Shown: piece by piece, positions 27,478-35,490 of the stretch
Layout of the letters: each line of letters opens with the position of its first letter
Numbering within the stretch: position 1 is the stretch's first letter
Source: Pseudonocardia endophytica
Lineage (GTDB): Bacteria > Actinomycetota > Actinomycetes > Mycobacteriales > Pseudonocardiaceae
Reading direction: 5' to 3'
DNA: 64,000 nucleotides
NCBI RefSeq assembly: GCF_004339565.1
Contig: NZ_SMFZ01000001.1
Span: 124,001 to 188,000, forward strand
Program-made: the position numbers and the translations under genes
The notes under the pieces: generated by a model
The model's database searches: none
Told to the model about the DNA's origin: nothing
What the model saw: only the letters and a program-made list of their open reading frames with translations

Positions 27478-28259
27478 CCTCGTCCCCCACGTTCGCCGAG
27501 GGCACGTTCACGCCCGACCCGGGCCGCGGCTCGCTGCTCGGGATGCTGCGCGCCCAGGCGGGCATCGAGACCCGTCTGGCGCTGCGCAACGGCGAGCAGG
27601 TGCTGCTGACGATCCTCATCCCGCTCGTGCTGCTGGTGGGTCTCTCGCTCATCCCGCTGCTCCCGGTGCCCGTGCCCCGGGTGCAGACCGTGCTGCCGTC
27701 GATCCTGGCGCTGGCCGTGATGTCGTCGGCGTTCACCAGCCAGGCGATCGCGCTCGGCTTCGACCGGCGCTACGGCGTGCTGCGACGACTGGCCGCGACC
27801 GCCCTTCCCCGCTGGCTGCTGGTGTGCGGGCGGCTCGCCGCGGTGCTCGCCGTCGTGGTGCTGCAGGTGATCCTGCTGTGCCTGGTCGGGCTCGTGCTGG
27901 GCTGGCGGCCCGGCTCGACCGACCTGGCCGTCGCCGTGCCCGCCGTGCTGCTCGGTGCGGCGGCGTTCGGCGCGCTGGGCATCCTGCTCGGCGGGACGCT
28001 GCGTGCGGAGATCACTCTCGCGGTGGCGAACCTGGTCTGGTTCGTGCTGCTCCTGGCCGGCGGCATCGTCATCCCGCTGTCCGTGCTGCCCGGCCCGATG
28101 GCCGCGCTCGCGGCGGTGCTGCCGTCCGGTGCCCTGGCCGAGTCCCTCCGCGGGGCGATGGGTGCCGGCCCGTCCGCCGGCGCCGGACCGCTGGTGGTCC
28201 TCCTGGTCTGGGCCGTCGTCGCCGGGCTGGTGGCCGCCCGCACCGTCCGCTGGCGCTGA
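27474..28259 (+). CDS. ABC-2-type permease (Rv1457c-like)
   Basis: A 261-residue protein with six predicted membrane helices, for example VLLTILIPLVLLVGLSLIPL, VLAVVVLQVILLCLVGLVLG and AVANLVWFVLLLAGGIVIPL. SAFTSQAIALGFDRRYGVLR lies between helices 2 and 3, the usual ABC-2 conserved loop. The GTGA overlap with the ATPase gene marks it as its partner. The transport direction is probably outward, and the location beside ctaA led to suggestions of heme-related roles for the family; the sequence does not show cargo. Confidence 0.88.
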   Translation: MTSSPTFAEGTFTPDPGRGSLLGMLRAQAGIETRLALRNGEQVLLTILIPLVLLVGLSLIPLLPVPVPRVQTVLPSILALAVMSSAFTSQAIALGFDRRYGVLRRLAATALPRWLLVCGRLAAVLAVVVLQVILLCLVGLVLGWRPGSTDLAVAVPAVLLGAAAFGALGILLGGTLRAEITLAVANLVWFVLLLAGGIVIPLSVLPGPMAALAAVLPSGALAESLRGAMGAGPSAGAGPLVVLLVWAVVAGLVAARTVRWR

Positions 28260-28375
28260 CGCACGACGCGGAGCCGGGCACGACGTCTCGAGGCCTGTGA
28301 TCCCACGGGCTGCGTGCGACGTCGGCCGCGATCGGGCCCTGTGCATCGCGGGTCACGGTGGCAGGACCACGACAG

Positions 28376-28476
28376 CGTTCCACTCGACGGATCGTGCCGA
28401 TCGAGTGGAACGTTCGCGTGGCCGTCACGGCCGGAACGTTCCCGCCGATCCTGCCGGCCCGCCGAGCGGAACGTTC
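28376..28476. repeat. Inverted repeat plus three GAACGTTC octamers
   Basis: The 12-bp-arm hairpin could end the mptB-ABC transcript, which stops 117 bp upstream. The three self-complementary octamers, the first overlapping the right hairpin arm, resemble a cluster of protein-binding half sites. Confidence 0.5.
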
Positions 28477-28695
28477 GCGCGGACCGGAGCCCCCTGCCCG
28501 GTCGCCGGCGCCGCGGGTCGAGAGCGACGCCGTGGTGGGACGGACGACCACAACATCGTGGCGCGCGGACGTGCATACCCGTCGACAGGCACGCAGCGGT
28601 CGATGCGACGACGCCATGGTGACGGCCGATAGGACACCGCCCGCCCATCCGGTCCGCTCCTGGTGGTGGCGGACGGTCGCCGGAGCGGCACGACC

Positions 28696-28701
28696 TACGA
28701 T
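28696..28701 (+). promoter_or_regulatory. -10 box of a leaderless promoter for ctaA
   Basis: TACGAT, 6 nt before GTG 28708; no Shine-Dalgarno. Confidence 0.5.
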
Positions 28702-28707
28702 GGGGAC

Positions 28708-29700
28708 GTGGCGCGACCCTCCTCGACCTCACGCATCCCGGCGACGCCGCACCCGGTGATGATCGCCCTCGCGATCGCGAACGTGGTGGCGCAGATCGGG
28801 ATCGCGGTGACCGGGTCGGTGGTCCGGGTGACCGGGTCCGGGCTCGGCTGTCCGACGTGGCCGAACTGCAACCCGGGCAGCCTGATCCCGGTCGCGCACC
28901 CCGAGCTGCAGCCGCTGCACCAGTGGATCGAGTTCGGCAATCGGCTGCTCGGCGTGGTGGTGGTGGTCGTCGCGATCGCCTGCCTGCTCGGCGCGCTGAC
29001 CACCCGGCCCCGACGGCGACGGCTCACCGTGCTCGCGGCGCTCATGCCGGCGGGGGTCCTGGCGCAGGGGGTGATCGGCGGCATCACCGTGCTCGCCGGG
29101 CTGTCGTGGTGGAGTGTGATGCCGCACTTCCTCGCGTCGATGGTGCTGGTCTGGCTCTCCGTCCTGCTCGTCTCCGCCGCACGGGAGGGTGACGCCCCGG
29201 CCACGCCCGCCGTGCCCGGAGCCGTGCGCGGCCTGGTCGCGGTCAGCACGGCCGTCCTCGCGGCGCTGCTGATCGCCGGAACGCTCGTCACGGCCGCAGG
29301 CCCGCACGCGGGGGACGCGGCCACCCCACGACTGGACGTCGCCGTGCCGGGGCTCGCGTCACTGCACGCCGACGTGCTGTTCCTGTACCTGGGCACGCTC
29401 GTCGGGCTCGGGTTCGCACTCCGCGCGGTCGGCGCCCCGGCCACACTCGGTCGCCGGTTCGGGGTACTCGTCGCCGTCGTGCTGGCGCAGGGAGCGCTCG
29501 GCGGGATCCAGTACGCGCTCGGCGTCCCGGAGCTGCTGGTGTCCCTGCACGTACTGGGCGCCGGCCTGGTGACCGCGGCCGCCTCGTCGGTCTGGTCCGG
29601 CACGACGACCCGCCCCGTCCCCGCGACGTCGACGACGCCCACCACCACAACCGACGCCGACCAGCGCCCCCTCGCCGACGCCACCGCCGACCGCCCGTAG
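28708..29700 (+). CDS. ctaA: Heme A synthase (COX15/CtaA)
   Basis: A 330-residue membrane protein that oxidises the heme O C8 methyl to make heme A for cytochrome aa3 oxidase. TM1 is followed by TGSVVRVTGSGLGCPTWPNC, containing the paired loop Cys of the family. Four conserved His lie at helix ends: HQWIEFGNRLLG, MPHFLASM, SLHADVLFLYLG and LVSLHVLGAG. About eight helices are predicted and the C-terminal tail is Thr-rich. GTG 28708 is preferred over an upstream in-frame start because of the leaderless-type -10. Its partner ctaB is at 39-40 kb. Confidence 0.93.
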   Translation: MARPSSTSRIPATPHPVMIALAIANVVAQIGIAVTGSVVRVTGSGLGCPTWPNCNPGSLIPVAHPELQPLHQWIEFGNRLLGVVVVVVAIACLLGALTTRPRRRRLTVLAALMPAGVLAQGVIGGITVLAGLSWWSVMPHFLASMVLVWLSVLLVSAAREGDAPATPAVPGAVRGLVAVSTAVLAALLIAGTLVTAAGPHAGDAATPRLDVAVPGLASLHADVLFLYLGTLVGLGFALRAVGAPATLGRRFGVLVAVVLAQGALGGIQYALGVPELLVSLHVLGAGLVTAAASSVWSGTTTRPVPATSTTPTTTTDADQRPLADATADRP

Positions 29701-29762
29701 CCCGCGCCACCGGATCGCGGGACCGAGACCGGCCCGTGCGCCGACTGGTGATCGACGGCTCC

Positions 29763-29797
29763 GGAGCGAAGCGTTCGCCCGCCGAACGCCCCGCTCC
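29763..29797. terminator. Hairpin between convergent ctaA and histidine kinase genes
   Basis: Inner arms GCGTTCG/CGAACGC (29771-29777, 29783-29789, 5-nt loop) and outer arms GGAGC/GCTCC (29763-29767, 29793-29797). It can work in both directions. Confidence 0.6.
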
Positions 29798-29808
29798 GCG
29801 AACGCGGA

Positions 29809-31137
29809 TCACGGCGATGGCGCGGTCGCGGGCCAGCGCACCTCCAGACGTGCGCCACCGGTGGGCGCAGCAGCGGCCGCGACCGTCCCGCCCCGGCCCC
29901 GGACAGCGGCGTCCACCAGGGCCAGGCCCAGGCCGGAGCCGCGGCCCGACTCCGGCTCGAGGCGGGTGAACCGGTCGAACACGCGGGCGCGGTCGGGCCC
30001 GGGGATGCCGGGGCCGTCGTCGTCGACGACCAGCCGCACCCACCGCCCGGCCGGCAGGACCGCGATCCGGACCAGACCGCGCGCGTGCCGGGTGCCGTTC
30101 TCCAGCAGGTTGTCCAGCACCAGATCGACCTCGGCGGCACCCGCCGCGACGACGGCCGGGCCGGGGGTGATCAGCTCGATCGCCGGTCCGTCAGGGGTCC
30201 GCGCCCGCTCCACGGCCGAGCGGGCGGCCGCGACGACGTCCACCGGGCGGGCCTCCGGGCGACGGCCCGCGTCGGCACGGGCGAGCGCCATCAGGCCGTC
30301 GAGCAGCACGCTCAGCCGTCGCGCCTCGTGGGCGACCGACCGGAGCGTGTCCTCGGCCATGGCCGGGTCCGGGTGTGCGACGGCGACCTCGGCCTGCGCG
30401 CGCAGCGACGCGACCGGCGACCGCAGCTCGTGCGCCGCGTCTCCGGTGAAGCGCTCCAGACGGGAGGCGGCCTCGTCGCGACGGGCGAGCAGCGCGTTGA
30501 TCTCCCCGGCGAGCGCCTGCAGCTCGTCCCGCGCCGGCGGCACCGGCAGCCGCTCCCCCGGCGCCAGCTCCGCCGCGGCACGGCGCATCCGGTCCACGGG
30601 CACCAGCGCGGCCCGCCCGGCCAGCCACGCCGTCAGGGTCACCAGCAGCGCCACAGCGACGGCGGCGAGCAGGAACCCGAGCACCGCCCGTGCCGCGACC
30701 ACCGGCCCGCCGGCGAACAGGTCCGCGGAGGCCAGCACGAACCACGTCGAACCGTCGGCCGTGACGACCGGCGCCGCCGCCCAGCGGACCGGGCCGACGG
30801 GCCCGAGCGTCGTCGCGGGCTCGCCCGCGGACAGCGAGCGCATGGCGTCCTCCCGCACCGGCAGCGGCGGGCCGCCGTCGACGGGGTCACCGGCACGATC
30901 GACCACGCGCAGGGACGGACCCACCCGGTCCGCCGTCGCCGAACCCCCGAGCCGCTCCGCCCCGGCGGTGGCGCGGGCGGTCAGGTCGGCGTCGAAGCCG
31001 TCGAGCAGCACGTCGAGGGCGAGCCCGGCGCCGAGCCGCCCGAGCGCCAGCAGCGCGACCAGCGCCACCCCGCCGACGGCGAGCGTGATCCGCATGCGCA
31101 GCGGGCGGTGGGACCACCAGCGGCGCAGGCGGTTCAT
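29809..31137 (-). CDS. Sensor histidine kinase (OmpR-type two-component system)
   Basis: A 442-residue membrane kinase. TM1 is at about residues 15-40 and TM2 at about 150-175, with an extracytoplasmic sensor of about 110 residues between; a HAMP domain follows. The H-box is FTGDAAHELRSPVASLRAQ with the phospho-His near residue 235, the N-box DNLLENGTRHA, the G1 box DDDGPGIP and the G2 box GSGLGLALV. It pairs with the response regulator upstream through an ATGA overlap at 31134-31137. It shares a divergent promoter region with a LolA-like protein and an ABC pair, the most likely targets. The signal is unknown. Confidence 0.92.
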   Translation of the reverse strand: MNRLRRWWSHRPLRMRITLAVGGVALVALLALGRLGAGLALDVLLDGFDADLTARATAGAERLGGSATADRVGPSLRVVDRAGDPVDGGPPLPVREDAMRSLSAGEPATTLGPVGPVRWAAAPVVTADGSTWFVLASADLFAGGPVVAARAVLGFLLAAVAVALLVTLTAWLAGRAALVPVDRMRRAAAELAPGERLPVPPARDELQALAGEINALLARRDEAASRLERFTGDAAHELRSPVASLRAQAEVAVAHPDPAMAEDTLRSVAHEARRLSVLLDGLMALARADAGRRPEARPVDVVAAARSAVERARTPDGPAIELITPGPAVVAAGAAEVDLVLDNLLENGTRHARGLVRIAVLPAGRWVRLVVDDDGPGIPGPDRARVFDRFTRLEPESGRGSGLGLALVDAAVRGRGGTVAAAAAPTGGARLEVRWPATAPSP

Positions 31138-31811
31138 GGCGCACCGATCCGGTACCCGCGGCCGCGTTCGGTGTGCACCAGGTCCCCGGCTCCGGCGGCG
31201 GCCAGCTTCCGCCGCACGTAGCCGACGTAGACCTCGACGACGTTCAGGCTGACGGCATCGCCGTCGCCCCACACCTGTTCGCGCAGTGCGTCCTTCCCGA
31301 CCACCGGCCCCGGAAGCGTCACCAGCGCGTGCAGCACCGCGAACTCGCGCGGGGACAACTCGACCGGTGCCCCACCCCACGCGACCGCACCGCTGCCCGG
31401 ATCCAGCTCCAGCGCACCGACCCGGACCCGCGGAGCCGCACCGGGCGCGTCGCGACGGCGCAGCATCGCCCGCAGCTGCGCGACGAGCACGACGAACGAG
31501 AACGGTTTGACCAGGTACCCGTCCGCCCCCAGGTCCAGGCCGTCCGCCTGGTCGATCTCGCCGTCCTTGGCCGAGAGCAGCAGGACCGGGGTGTGCACAC
31601 CGGCCGCCCGCAGGTGCTCGAGGACCCGGTACCCGGACAGGCCGGGCAGGATGATGTCCAGCACGATCGCGTCGAACGCGCCGGTCAGCGCCGCCTCCAG
31701 GCCGGACCGGCCGTCGGCGCACGCCACCACCGTCATGCCCTCGGCGGCCAGCCCGCGCTCCAGCGCGGCACGCACGCCGGGCTCGTCGTCCACCACCAGT
31801 ACCCGGGTCAC
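31134..31811 (-). CDS. OmpR-family response regulator
   Basis: A 225-residue regulator. The receiver domain has VLVVDDEPG at the start, the phospho-acceptor Asp in FDAIVLDIILPGLSG near residue 50, and the Lys in LLLSAKDGEIDQ. The winged-helix domain has VELSPREFAVLHALVTLPG and DAVSLNVVEVYVGYVRRKL, the recognition helix region. GTG 31811 is chosen because TACCGT lies 7 nt upstream (31819-31824); a longer TTG start is possible. It heads the two-gene operon with the kinase. Confidence 0.93.
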   Translation of the reverse strand: MTRVLVVDDEPGVRAALERGLAAEGMTVVACADGRSGLEAALTGAFDAIVLDIILPGLSGYRVLEHLRAAGVHTPVLLLSAKDGEIDQADGLDLGADGYLVKPFSFVVLVAQLRAMLRRRDAPGAAPRVRVGALELDPGSGAVAWGGAPVELSPREFAVLHALVTLPGPVVGKDALREQVWGDGDAVSLNVVEVYVGYVRRKLAAAGAGDLVHTERGRGYRIGAP

Positions 31812-31818
31812 GAGCACG

Positions 31819-31824
31819 ACGGTA
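31819..31824 (-). promoter_or_regulatory. -10 box of a leaderless promoter for the two-component operon
   Basis: TACCGT on the minus strand, 7 nt before GTG 31811. Confidence 0.4.
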
Positions 31825-31857
31825 GGACCTCGCACCGACAAAGACGGCGACGCCGCT

Positions 31858-31872
31858 CTGAGACCGTCTCAG
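31858..31872. promoter_or_regulatory. 15-bp palindrome between the response regulator and LolA-like genes
   Basis: CTGAGAC-C-GTCTCAG, perfect. It sits near the middle of the 85-bp divergent region and is a candidate site for the adjacent response regulator, though OmpR-type regulators more often bind direct repeats. Confidence 0.45.
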
Positions 31873-31896
31873 CCGTCATACGTCAGGCTGTGCGTC

Positions 31897-33015
31897 ATGG
31901 GGATGCGAGGACGCCGCCGCGCGGCGTGGACCGGGGGGATCGGGGCGGCCGTCGCCGCGCTCGTCGGGATCGGTGTGGCCGTGGCGCCCGGCGCCACCGC
32001 CGCGCAGGCGTTGCCGCCCGTGACGCCGGAGCAGCTCGTCGAGTCCGTCATGACCGCGCCGGACCCGGGGCCGCTGAACGGCACCGTGACCGTCGACAAC
32101 GCGCTCGGTCTGCCCGCGCTGCCGGGCCTGCCGCAGGCCGCGAACGGCACCAGCACGGCGCGCGTGTGGTCCGGCGGGGACGGCAAGGCCCGCGCGTCGC
32201 TGCCGACGGCGCAGGGCGAGAAGACGTTCGTGTCGGACGGCACCACCCGCTGGGCCTACGACTCCGAGGACCGCACCGCGACGAGGAGCCCGCAGCGCGC
32301 AGGCGAGAAGCCGGGGCCCGACGCCACGGGACGGGGCGGTGCGGACGCCACCGATCCGGCGGCCGCGTCGCGGACCCTGATCGGCGACCTGCAGAAGACC
32401 AGCAACGTCGCCGTCGACGGCACCGGTGAGGTCGCCGGACGCGCCGTCTACCAGCTCGTGCTGACCCCGAAGCCGGGTGAGCGCACGCTGCTGCGCGAGG
32501 TGCGGGTCGCGGTGGACGGCGAGAAGCGGATCCCGCTCCAGCTCTCCGTCCTGACCAACGGGTCCGCGGACCCGGCGCTGCAGGCCGGCTTCAGCGACGT
32601 GACGTTCGGCCCGCAGGACCCGTCGCTGTTCACGTTCACGCCGCCGCCCGGCACGAAGGTCGAGGACGCGCCGGACCGTGGCGGGGCACCCGACCAGCGA
32701 CGCGGACCCGGGCAGAAGCCGGACGCGAACACGCCCGGTGGCCCGAAGGTCGTCGGCGACGGCTGGGACACCGTGATCGTCGCGCAGCGGCCAGCCGGGA
32801 AGGACCAGCCACAGGGTCAGCAGGAACAGCGGCCGGGACCGGGCGGCCCCGACGGCGGGGTGGACCTGAACTCGCTCGGCACGCCGGTCAGCGGGGCATG
32901 GGGCACGGGCCGCCAGATCACGACGGCGGTCGGCTCGGCGATCATCACCGACGACGGCCGGGTCGCCGCCGGTGCGGTGCCGCCGCAGGTGCTCGTCGAG
33001 GCACTCGGCACGTGA
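31897..33015 (+). CDS. Secreted LolA/RseB-like protein (outer-membrane-lipoprotein-carrier fold)
   Basis: A 372-residue exported protein. An Arg-rich start and hydrophobic stretch (residues about 7-37, AALVGIGVAVAPGATAAQA) form a Sec signal with an Ala-x-Ala-type site; there is no lipobox Cys. The body has the LolA-like pattern: TARVWSGGDGKARASLPTAQ, DGTTRWAYDSEDRTATR, and VYQLVLTPKPGERTLLREVR then RIPLQLSVLTNG. In Gram-positives this fold occurs in lipid-binding or anti-sigma-regulator-like sensors. A Pro/Gln/Gly-rich segment at about 250-320 precedes a short conserved tail. It is coupled to the ABC ATPase gene by a GTGA overlap and divergent from the two-component genes. Confidence 0.72.
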   Translation: MGMRGRRRAAWTGGIGAAVAALVGIGVAVAPGATAAQALPPVTPEQLVESVMTAPDPGPLNGTVTVDNALGLPALPGLPQAANGTSTARVWSGGDGKARASLPTAQGEKTFVSDGTTRWAYDSEDRTATRSPQRAGEKPGPDATGRGGADATDPAAASRTLIGDLQKTSNVAVDGTGEVAGRAVYQLVLTPKPGERTLLREVRVAVDGEKRIPLQLSVLTNGSADPALQAGFSDVTFGPQDPSLFTFTPPPGTKVEDAPDRGGAPDQRRGPGQKPDANTPGGPKVVGDGWDTVIVAQRPAGKDQPQGQQEQRPGPGGPDGGVDLNSLGTPVSGAWGTGRQITTAVGSAIITDDGRVAAGAVPPQVLVEALGT

Positions 33016-34055
33016 CCGATCAGCACGTGACCGGGATGTCGACGGAACGTCCCACGGAGGCCGGTGATCGTGCGACGAGCGCGGTCCCGGCCTCCGGGCC
33101 CGTCGCGGCCCGGGTGCGTGGCGTGCGGAAGACGTTCGGGCGCACGGTCGCCGTGGACGGGATCGACCTCGACGTCCCGGCCGGCTCGGTGTTCGGGATG
33201 CTCGGTCCGAACGGGTCCGGCAAGACGACGCTCATCCGCATGCTGCTCGGGCTGACGAGGCCCACGACCGGGTCGGTCGAGCTGCTCGGCCGCCGGGTTC
33301 CCGACGGGCTCGCGGCGACGCTGCCGGACGTCGGTGCCCTGGTCGAGGGGCCGGGCTTCCACCCGTTCCTGTCCGGACGGGAGAACCTGCGCCGGGTCGC
33401 CGCCACCGAGCCGCGGCTGGCGCCGTCGGGGATCCGCGGTGCCGTCGACGACGCCCTGGAGCGCGTCGGCCTGTCCGACGCGGCGGACCGCCGCTTCCGC
33501 GGCTACTCGCTCGGCATGAAGCAACGCCTCGGACTCGGTGCGGCGTTGCTGGTCCCCCGTCGGCTCGTCGTCCTCGACGAGCCGACGAACGGGCTCGACC
33601 CGGCCGGCACCCGCGAGGTGCGGACGATCGTCGCGGAGCTGCGCGCGGCGGGCGCGACCGTCCTGCTGTCGTCGCACCTGCTGGCCGAGGTCGAGGCGGT
33701 GTGCACGCACGTCGCCGTGCTGCAGTCCGGGTCGCTCGTCGTGTCCGGCGAGCTCGGCACGCTGCTCGACGCGGGCGGCGGCGGTCTGGAGATCGCCACC
33801 CCCGATGTGGACGCCGCACTCGCGACGCTGCGCGCGACCGGGGCGACGGCGTTCGCGCGGGGGCCGGAGACCGGCGGAGCCGGCGGGGCGGGGACGGCAC
33901 AGCATCCCGGCGTGGTCGTCGGCGACGGCGGGCCCCCACCGCCCGTGCTGTTCGCCGCGCTCGTCCGCGACGGGATCGACGTGTACGAGGTGCGACGCCG
34001 CCGTCCGCACCTGGAGGAGCTGTTCGCCCGCCTGACCGAACAGGAGAGCTCGTGA
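33012..34055 (+). CDS. ABC transporter ATP-binding protein
   Basis: A 347-residue ATPase. Walker A is GPNGSGKTTLIRMLLGL, the signature GYSLGMKQRLGLGAALL in the LGMKQR form common to DrrA/BcrA-type exporters, Walker B RLVVLDEPTNGLDPAG, then LLSSHLLAEVEAV. A Gly-rich insertion (TGGAGGAGTAQHPG) lies in the C-terminal accessory domain. GTG 33012 overlaps the LolA-like stop by 4 bp and is preferred; ATG 33036 is an alternative. Partner of the permease that follows by a GTGA overlap. Confidence 0.88.
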   Translation: MTDQHVTGMSTERPTEAGDRATSAVPASGPVAARVRGVRKTFGRTVAVDGIDLDVPAGSVFGMLGPNGSGKTTLIRMLLGLTRPTTGSVELLGRRVPDGLAATLPDVGALVEGPGFHPFLSGRENLRRVAATEPRLAPSGIRGAVDDALERVGLSDAADRRFRGYSLGMKQRLGLGAALLVPRRLVVLDEPTNGLDPAGTREVRTIVAELRAAGATVLLSSHLLAEVEAVCTHVAVLQSGSLVVSGELGTLLDAGGGGLEIATPDVDAALATLRATGATAFARGPETGGAGGAGTAQHPGVVVGDGGPPPPVLFAALVRDGIDVYEVRRRRPHLEELFARLTEQESS

Positions 34056-34903
34056 CCGCCGTCGCGGACGCCACGCCGACCGCCGATCCCCGTCCCGTTC
34101 CGCTGTGGCGGCTCTGCGCGGCCGAGATGCGGTGGGTGCTGCGCCGCCCCCGCACGCTGGTCATGTTCGGGCTGTTCGCCGTCGTGCCGATCCTGATCGC
34201 GATCGGTGTCGTGGTCGCCGACGGTGAGGGCGGACGCGGGCTGATCGGCTCCGTCGCCGGCAACGGGCTCGTGCTGCCGGTCGCGGCGATGACCGTCTCG
34301 TTGGCCCTGCTGCTGCCGTTGGCCGTCTCCACCGCGGCGGCGGACGCGATCGCGGGCGAGTCCCAGCACGGCACGCTGCGCGGACTGCTGCTGTCCCCCG
34401 TCGGTCGACTGCGACTGGCGGCGATGAAGGCGTTCGGTGTGCTCGTCGTCGCGGCGATCTGCGTGCTCGTGCTGGCCGTCGTCGGGGTGCTGGCCGGGTG
34501 GGTCGTGGTCGGGACGCCGGGTGCCGCCGCGGTCACGTTGTCCGGCACGACGTTGGGAGCAGGCGAAGCGCTGTGGCGGGTCGCGCTCGTTGCACTGTGG
34601 ACGGTCGGTCAGCTGGCCGCCGTCGGGGCCGTGGCACTGGCGATCTCGGCGTGCACCGAGCACCCGCTCGTGGTGCTCGCGTCGGTGCTCGGCGGCGTGA
34701 TCGCGTTCGGCGTGGCCGGGGCGATCCCGGCGCTCGACTGGTTGCAGCCGTACCTGCTGACGTCGGGCTGGTCGGCGAGCGCGGACGTGATCCGCGACCC
34801 GCTCCCCCTGGACGGACTGGGCCAGAGCTCGCTCGTCGCGCTCGTGTACCTGCTCGTCGGCGCCGCGCTCCTGGTGTTCCGGATGCTCCGCCGCGACGCC
34901 TGA
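34052..34903 (+). CDS. ABC-2-type permease
   Basis: A 283-residue protein with six predicted helices. The family loop after helix 2 (AGESQHGTLRGLLLSPVGRL) is the ABC-2 conserved element. EMRWVLRRPRTLVMFGLFAV opens helix 1. It makes an exporter with the ATPase gene before it. Together with the LolA-like protein and the divergent kinase/regulator it looks like a self-contained sense-and-export unit; cargo (peptide, lipid or antibiotic) is unknown. Confidence 0.87.
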   Translation: MTAVADATPTADPRPVPLWRLCAAEMRWVLRRPRTLVMFGLFAVVPILIAIGVVVADGEGGRGLIGSVAGNGLVLPVAAMTVSLALLLPLAVSTAAADAIAGESQHGTLRGLLLSPVGRLRLAAMKAFGVLVVAAICVLVLAVVGVLAGWVVVGTPGAAAVTLSGTTLGAGEALWRVALVALWTVGQLAAVGAVALAISACTEHPLVVLASVLGGVIAFGVAGAIPALDWLQPYLLTSGWSASADVIRDPLPLDGLGQSSLVALVYLLVGAALLVFRMLRRDA

Positions 34904-34982
34904 CCGGGCCGGGCCGCGACCTACCTGCCGCTCCGGACAGCCGAGGCGGTCCACCGGGCAGTGCGTCCGCCGCCCAGGTCCA

Positions 34983-35044
34983 TGATCGGCAGAAGTGGAC
35001 AGAGCGCGCCGCCGATGGCGCGATCCAGCCACTCCCGCCGATCA
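34983..35044. repeat. 62-bp nested palindrome, array copy 1
   Basis: Begins TGATCGGCAGAAGTGG and ends CCACTCCCGCCGATCA; centre CGCGCCGC-CG-ATGGCGCG is slightly imperfect. Confidence 0.8.
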
Positions 35045-35086
35045 TGGCCGGGCCCGGGCGACGGGGGCGGCTCACCTCCACCTCCG

Positions 35087-35148
35087 TGATCGGCGGAAGC
35101 GGTCACAGCGCGCCACCCGTGGCGCGATCCGGCCACTCCCGGTGATCA
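35087..35148. repeat. 62-bp nested palindrome, array copy 2
   Basis: Begins TGATCGGCGGAAGCGG and ends CCACTCCCGGTGATCA; inner stem CGCGCCAC/GTGGCGCG. Starts exactly 104 bp after copy 1. Confidence 0.8.
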
Positions 35149-35190
35149 TGGCCGGCCCAGGCGACGGAGGCGGCTCACCTCCGCCGTCCA

Positions 35191-35252
35191 TGATCGGCGG
35201 AATCGGCACCAGCGCGCCACCAGTGGCGCGTTCCAGCCACTCCCGCTGATCA
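35191..35252. repeat. 62-bp nested palindrome, array copy 3
   Basis: Begins TGATCGGCGGAATCGG and ends CCACTCCCGCTGATCA; perfect inner stem CGCGCCAC/GTGGCGCG centred exactly on the element's midpoint. Starts 104 bp after copy 2. Confidence 0.8.
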
Positions 35253-35338
35253 TGGCCGGGCCAGAGCGGTGCCGGCTCGTTGCTCGGCGACGCGGCACCG
35301 GTCCATCTCGGGAGCGTCGCCCACCTCTTCGAGCGCCG

Positions 35339-35400
35339 TGATCAGCGGAACCGGCAGCGGCGCGCCACCAGCGGCGCGATCCGACCAGTTCCGCCGATCA
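35339..35400. repeat. 62-bp nested palindrome, array copy 4
   Basis: Begins TGATCAGCGGAACCGG and ends CCAGTTCCGCCGATCA; 148 bp after copy 3, with an unrelated spacer. Confidence 0.8.
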
Positions 35401-35490
35401 CGACGCGCCGCGGGGCGACATCAGGCCGGATCCCGTGGCGCGGGACCGGAAGTCGCCGACCGTCCGGGCGGCACGGCATGATCTGACGCC

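Larger units (their letters stand above)
28260..28707. other. 448-bp intergenic region with palindromes
   Basis: No gene seen. It contains a perfect 12-bp inverted repeat (28376-28387 and 28401-28412, arms CGTTCCACTCGA/TCGAGTGGAACG, 13-nt loop). GAACGTTC occurs three times, at 28408-28415, 28434-28441 and 28469-28476. The right end carries the ctaA promoter. Confidence 0.6.
34904..35490. other. 587-bp intergenic region carrying a palindrome array
   Basis: No gene seen. Four 62-bp palindromes lie at 34983-35044, 35087-35148, 35191-35252 and 35339-35400. The first three repeat with an exact 104-bp period because their 42-bp spacers are also similar. The remainder (34904-34982, 35253-35338, 35401-35490) shows no feature except the qor promoter area, where CATGAT (35477-35482) lies 8 nt before the start. 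Confidence 0.75.

Noticed and set aside
34904..35490. Short open frames inside the palindrome array
   Set aside because: They arise from repeated GC-rich units with no ribosome site or resemblance, and their order follows the repeat period.
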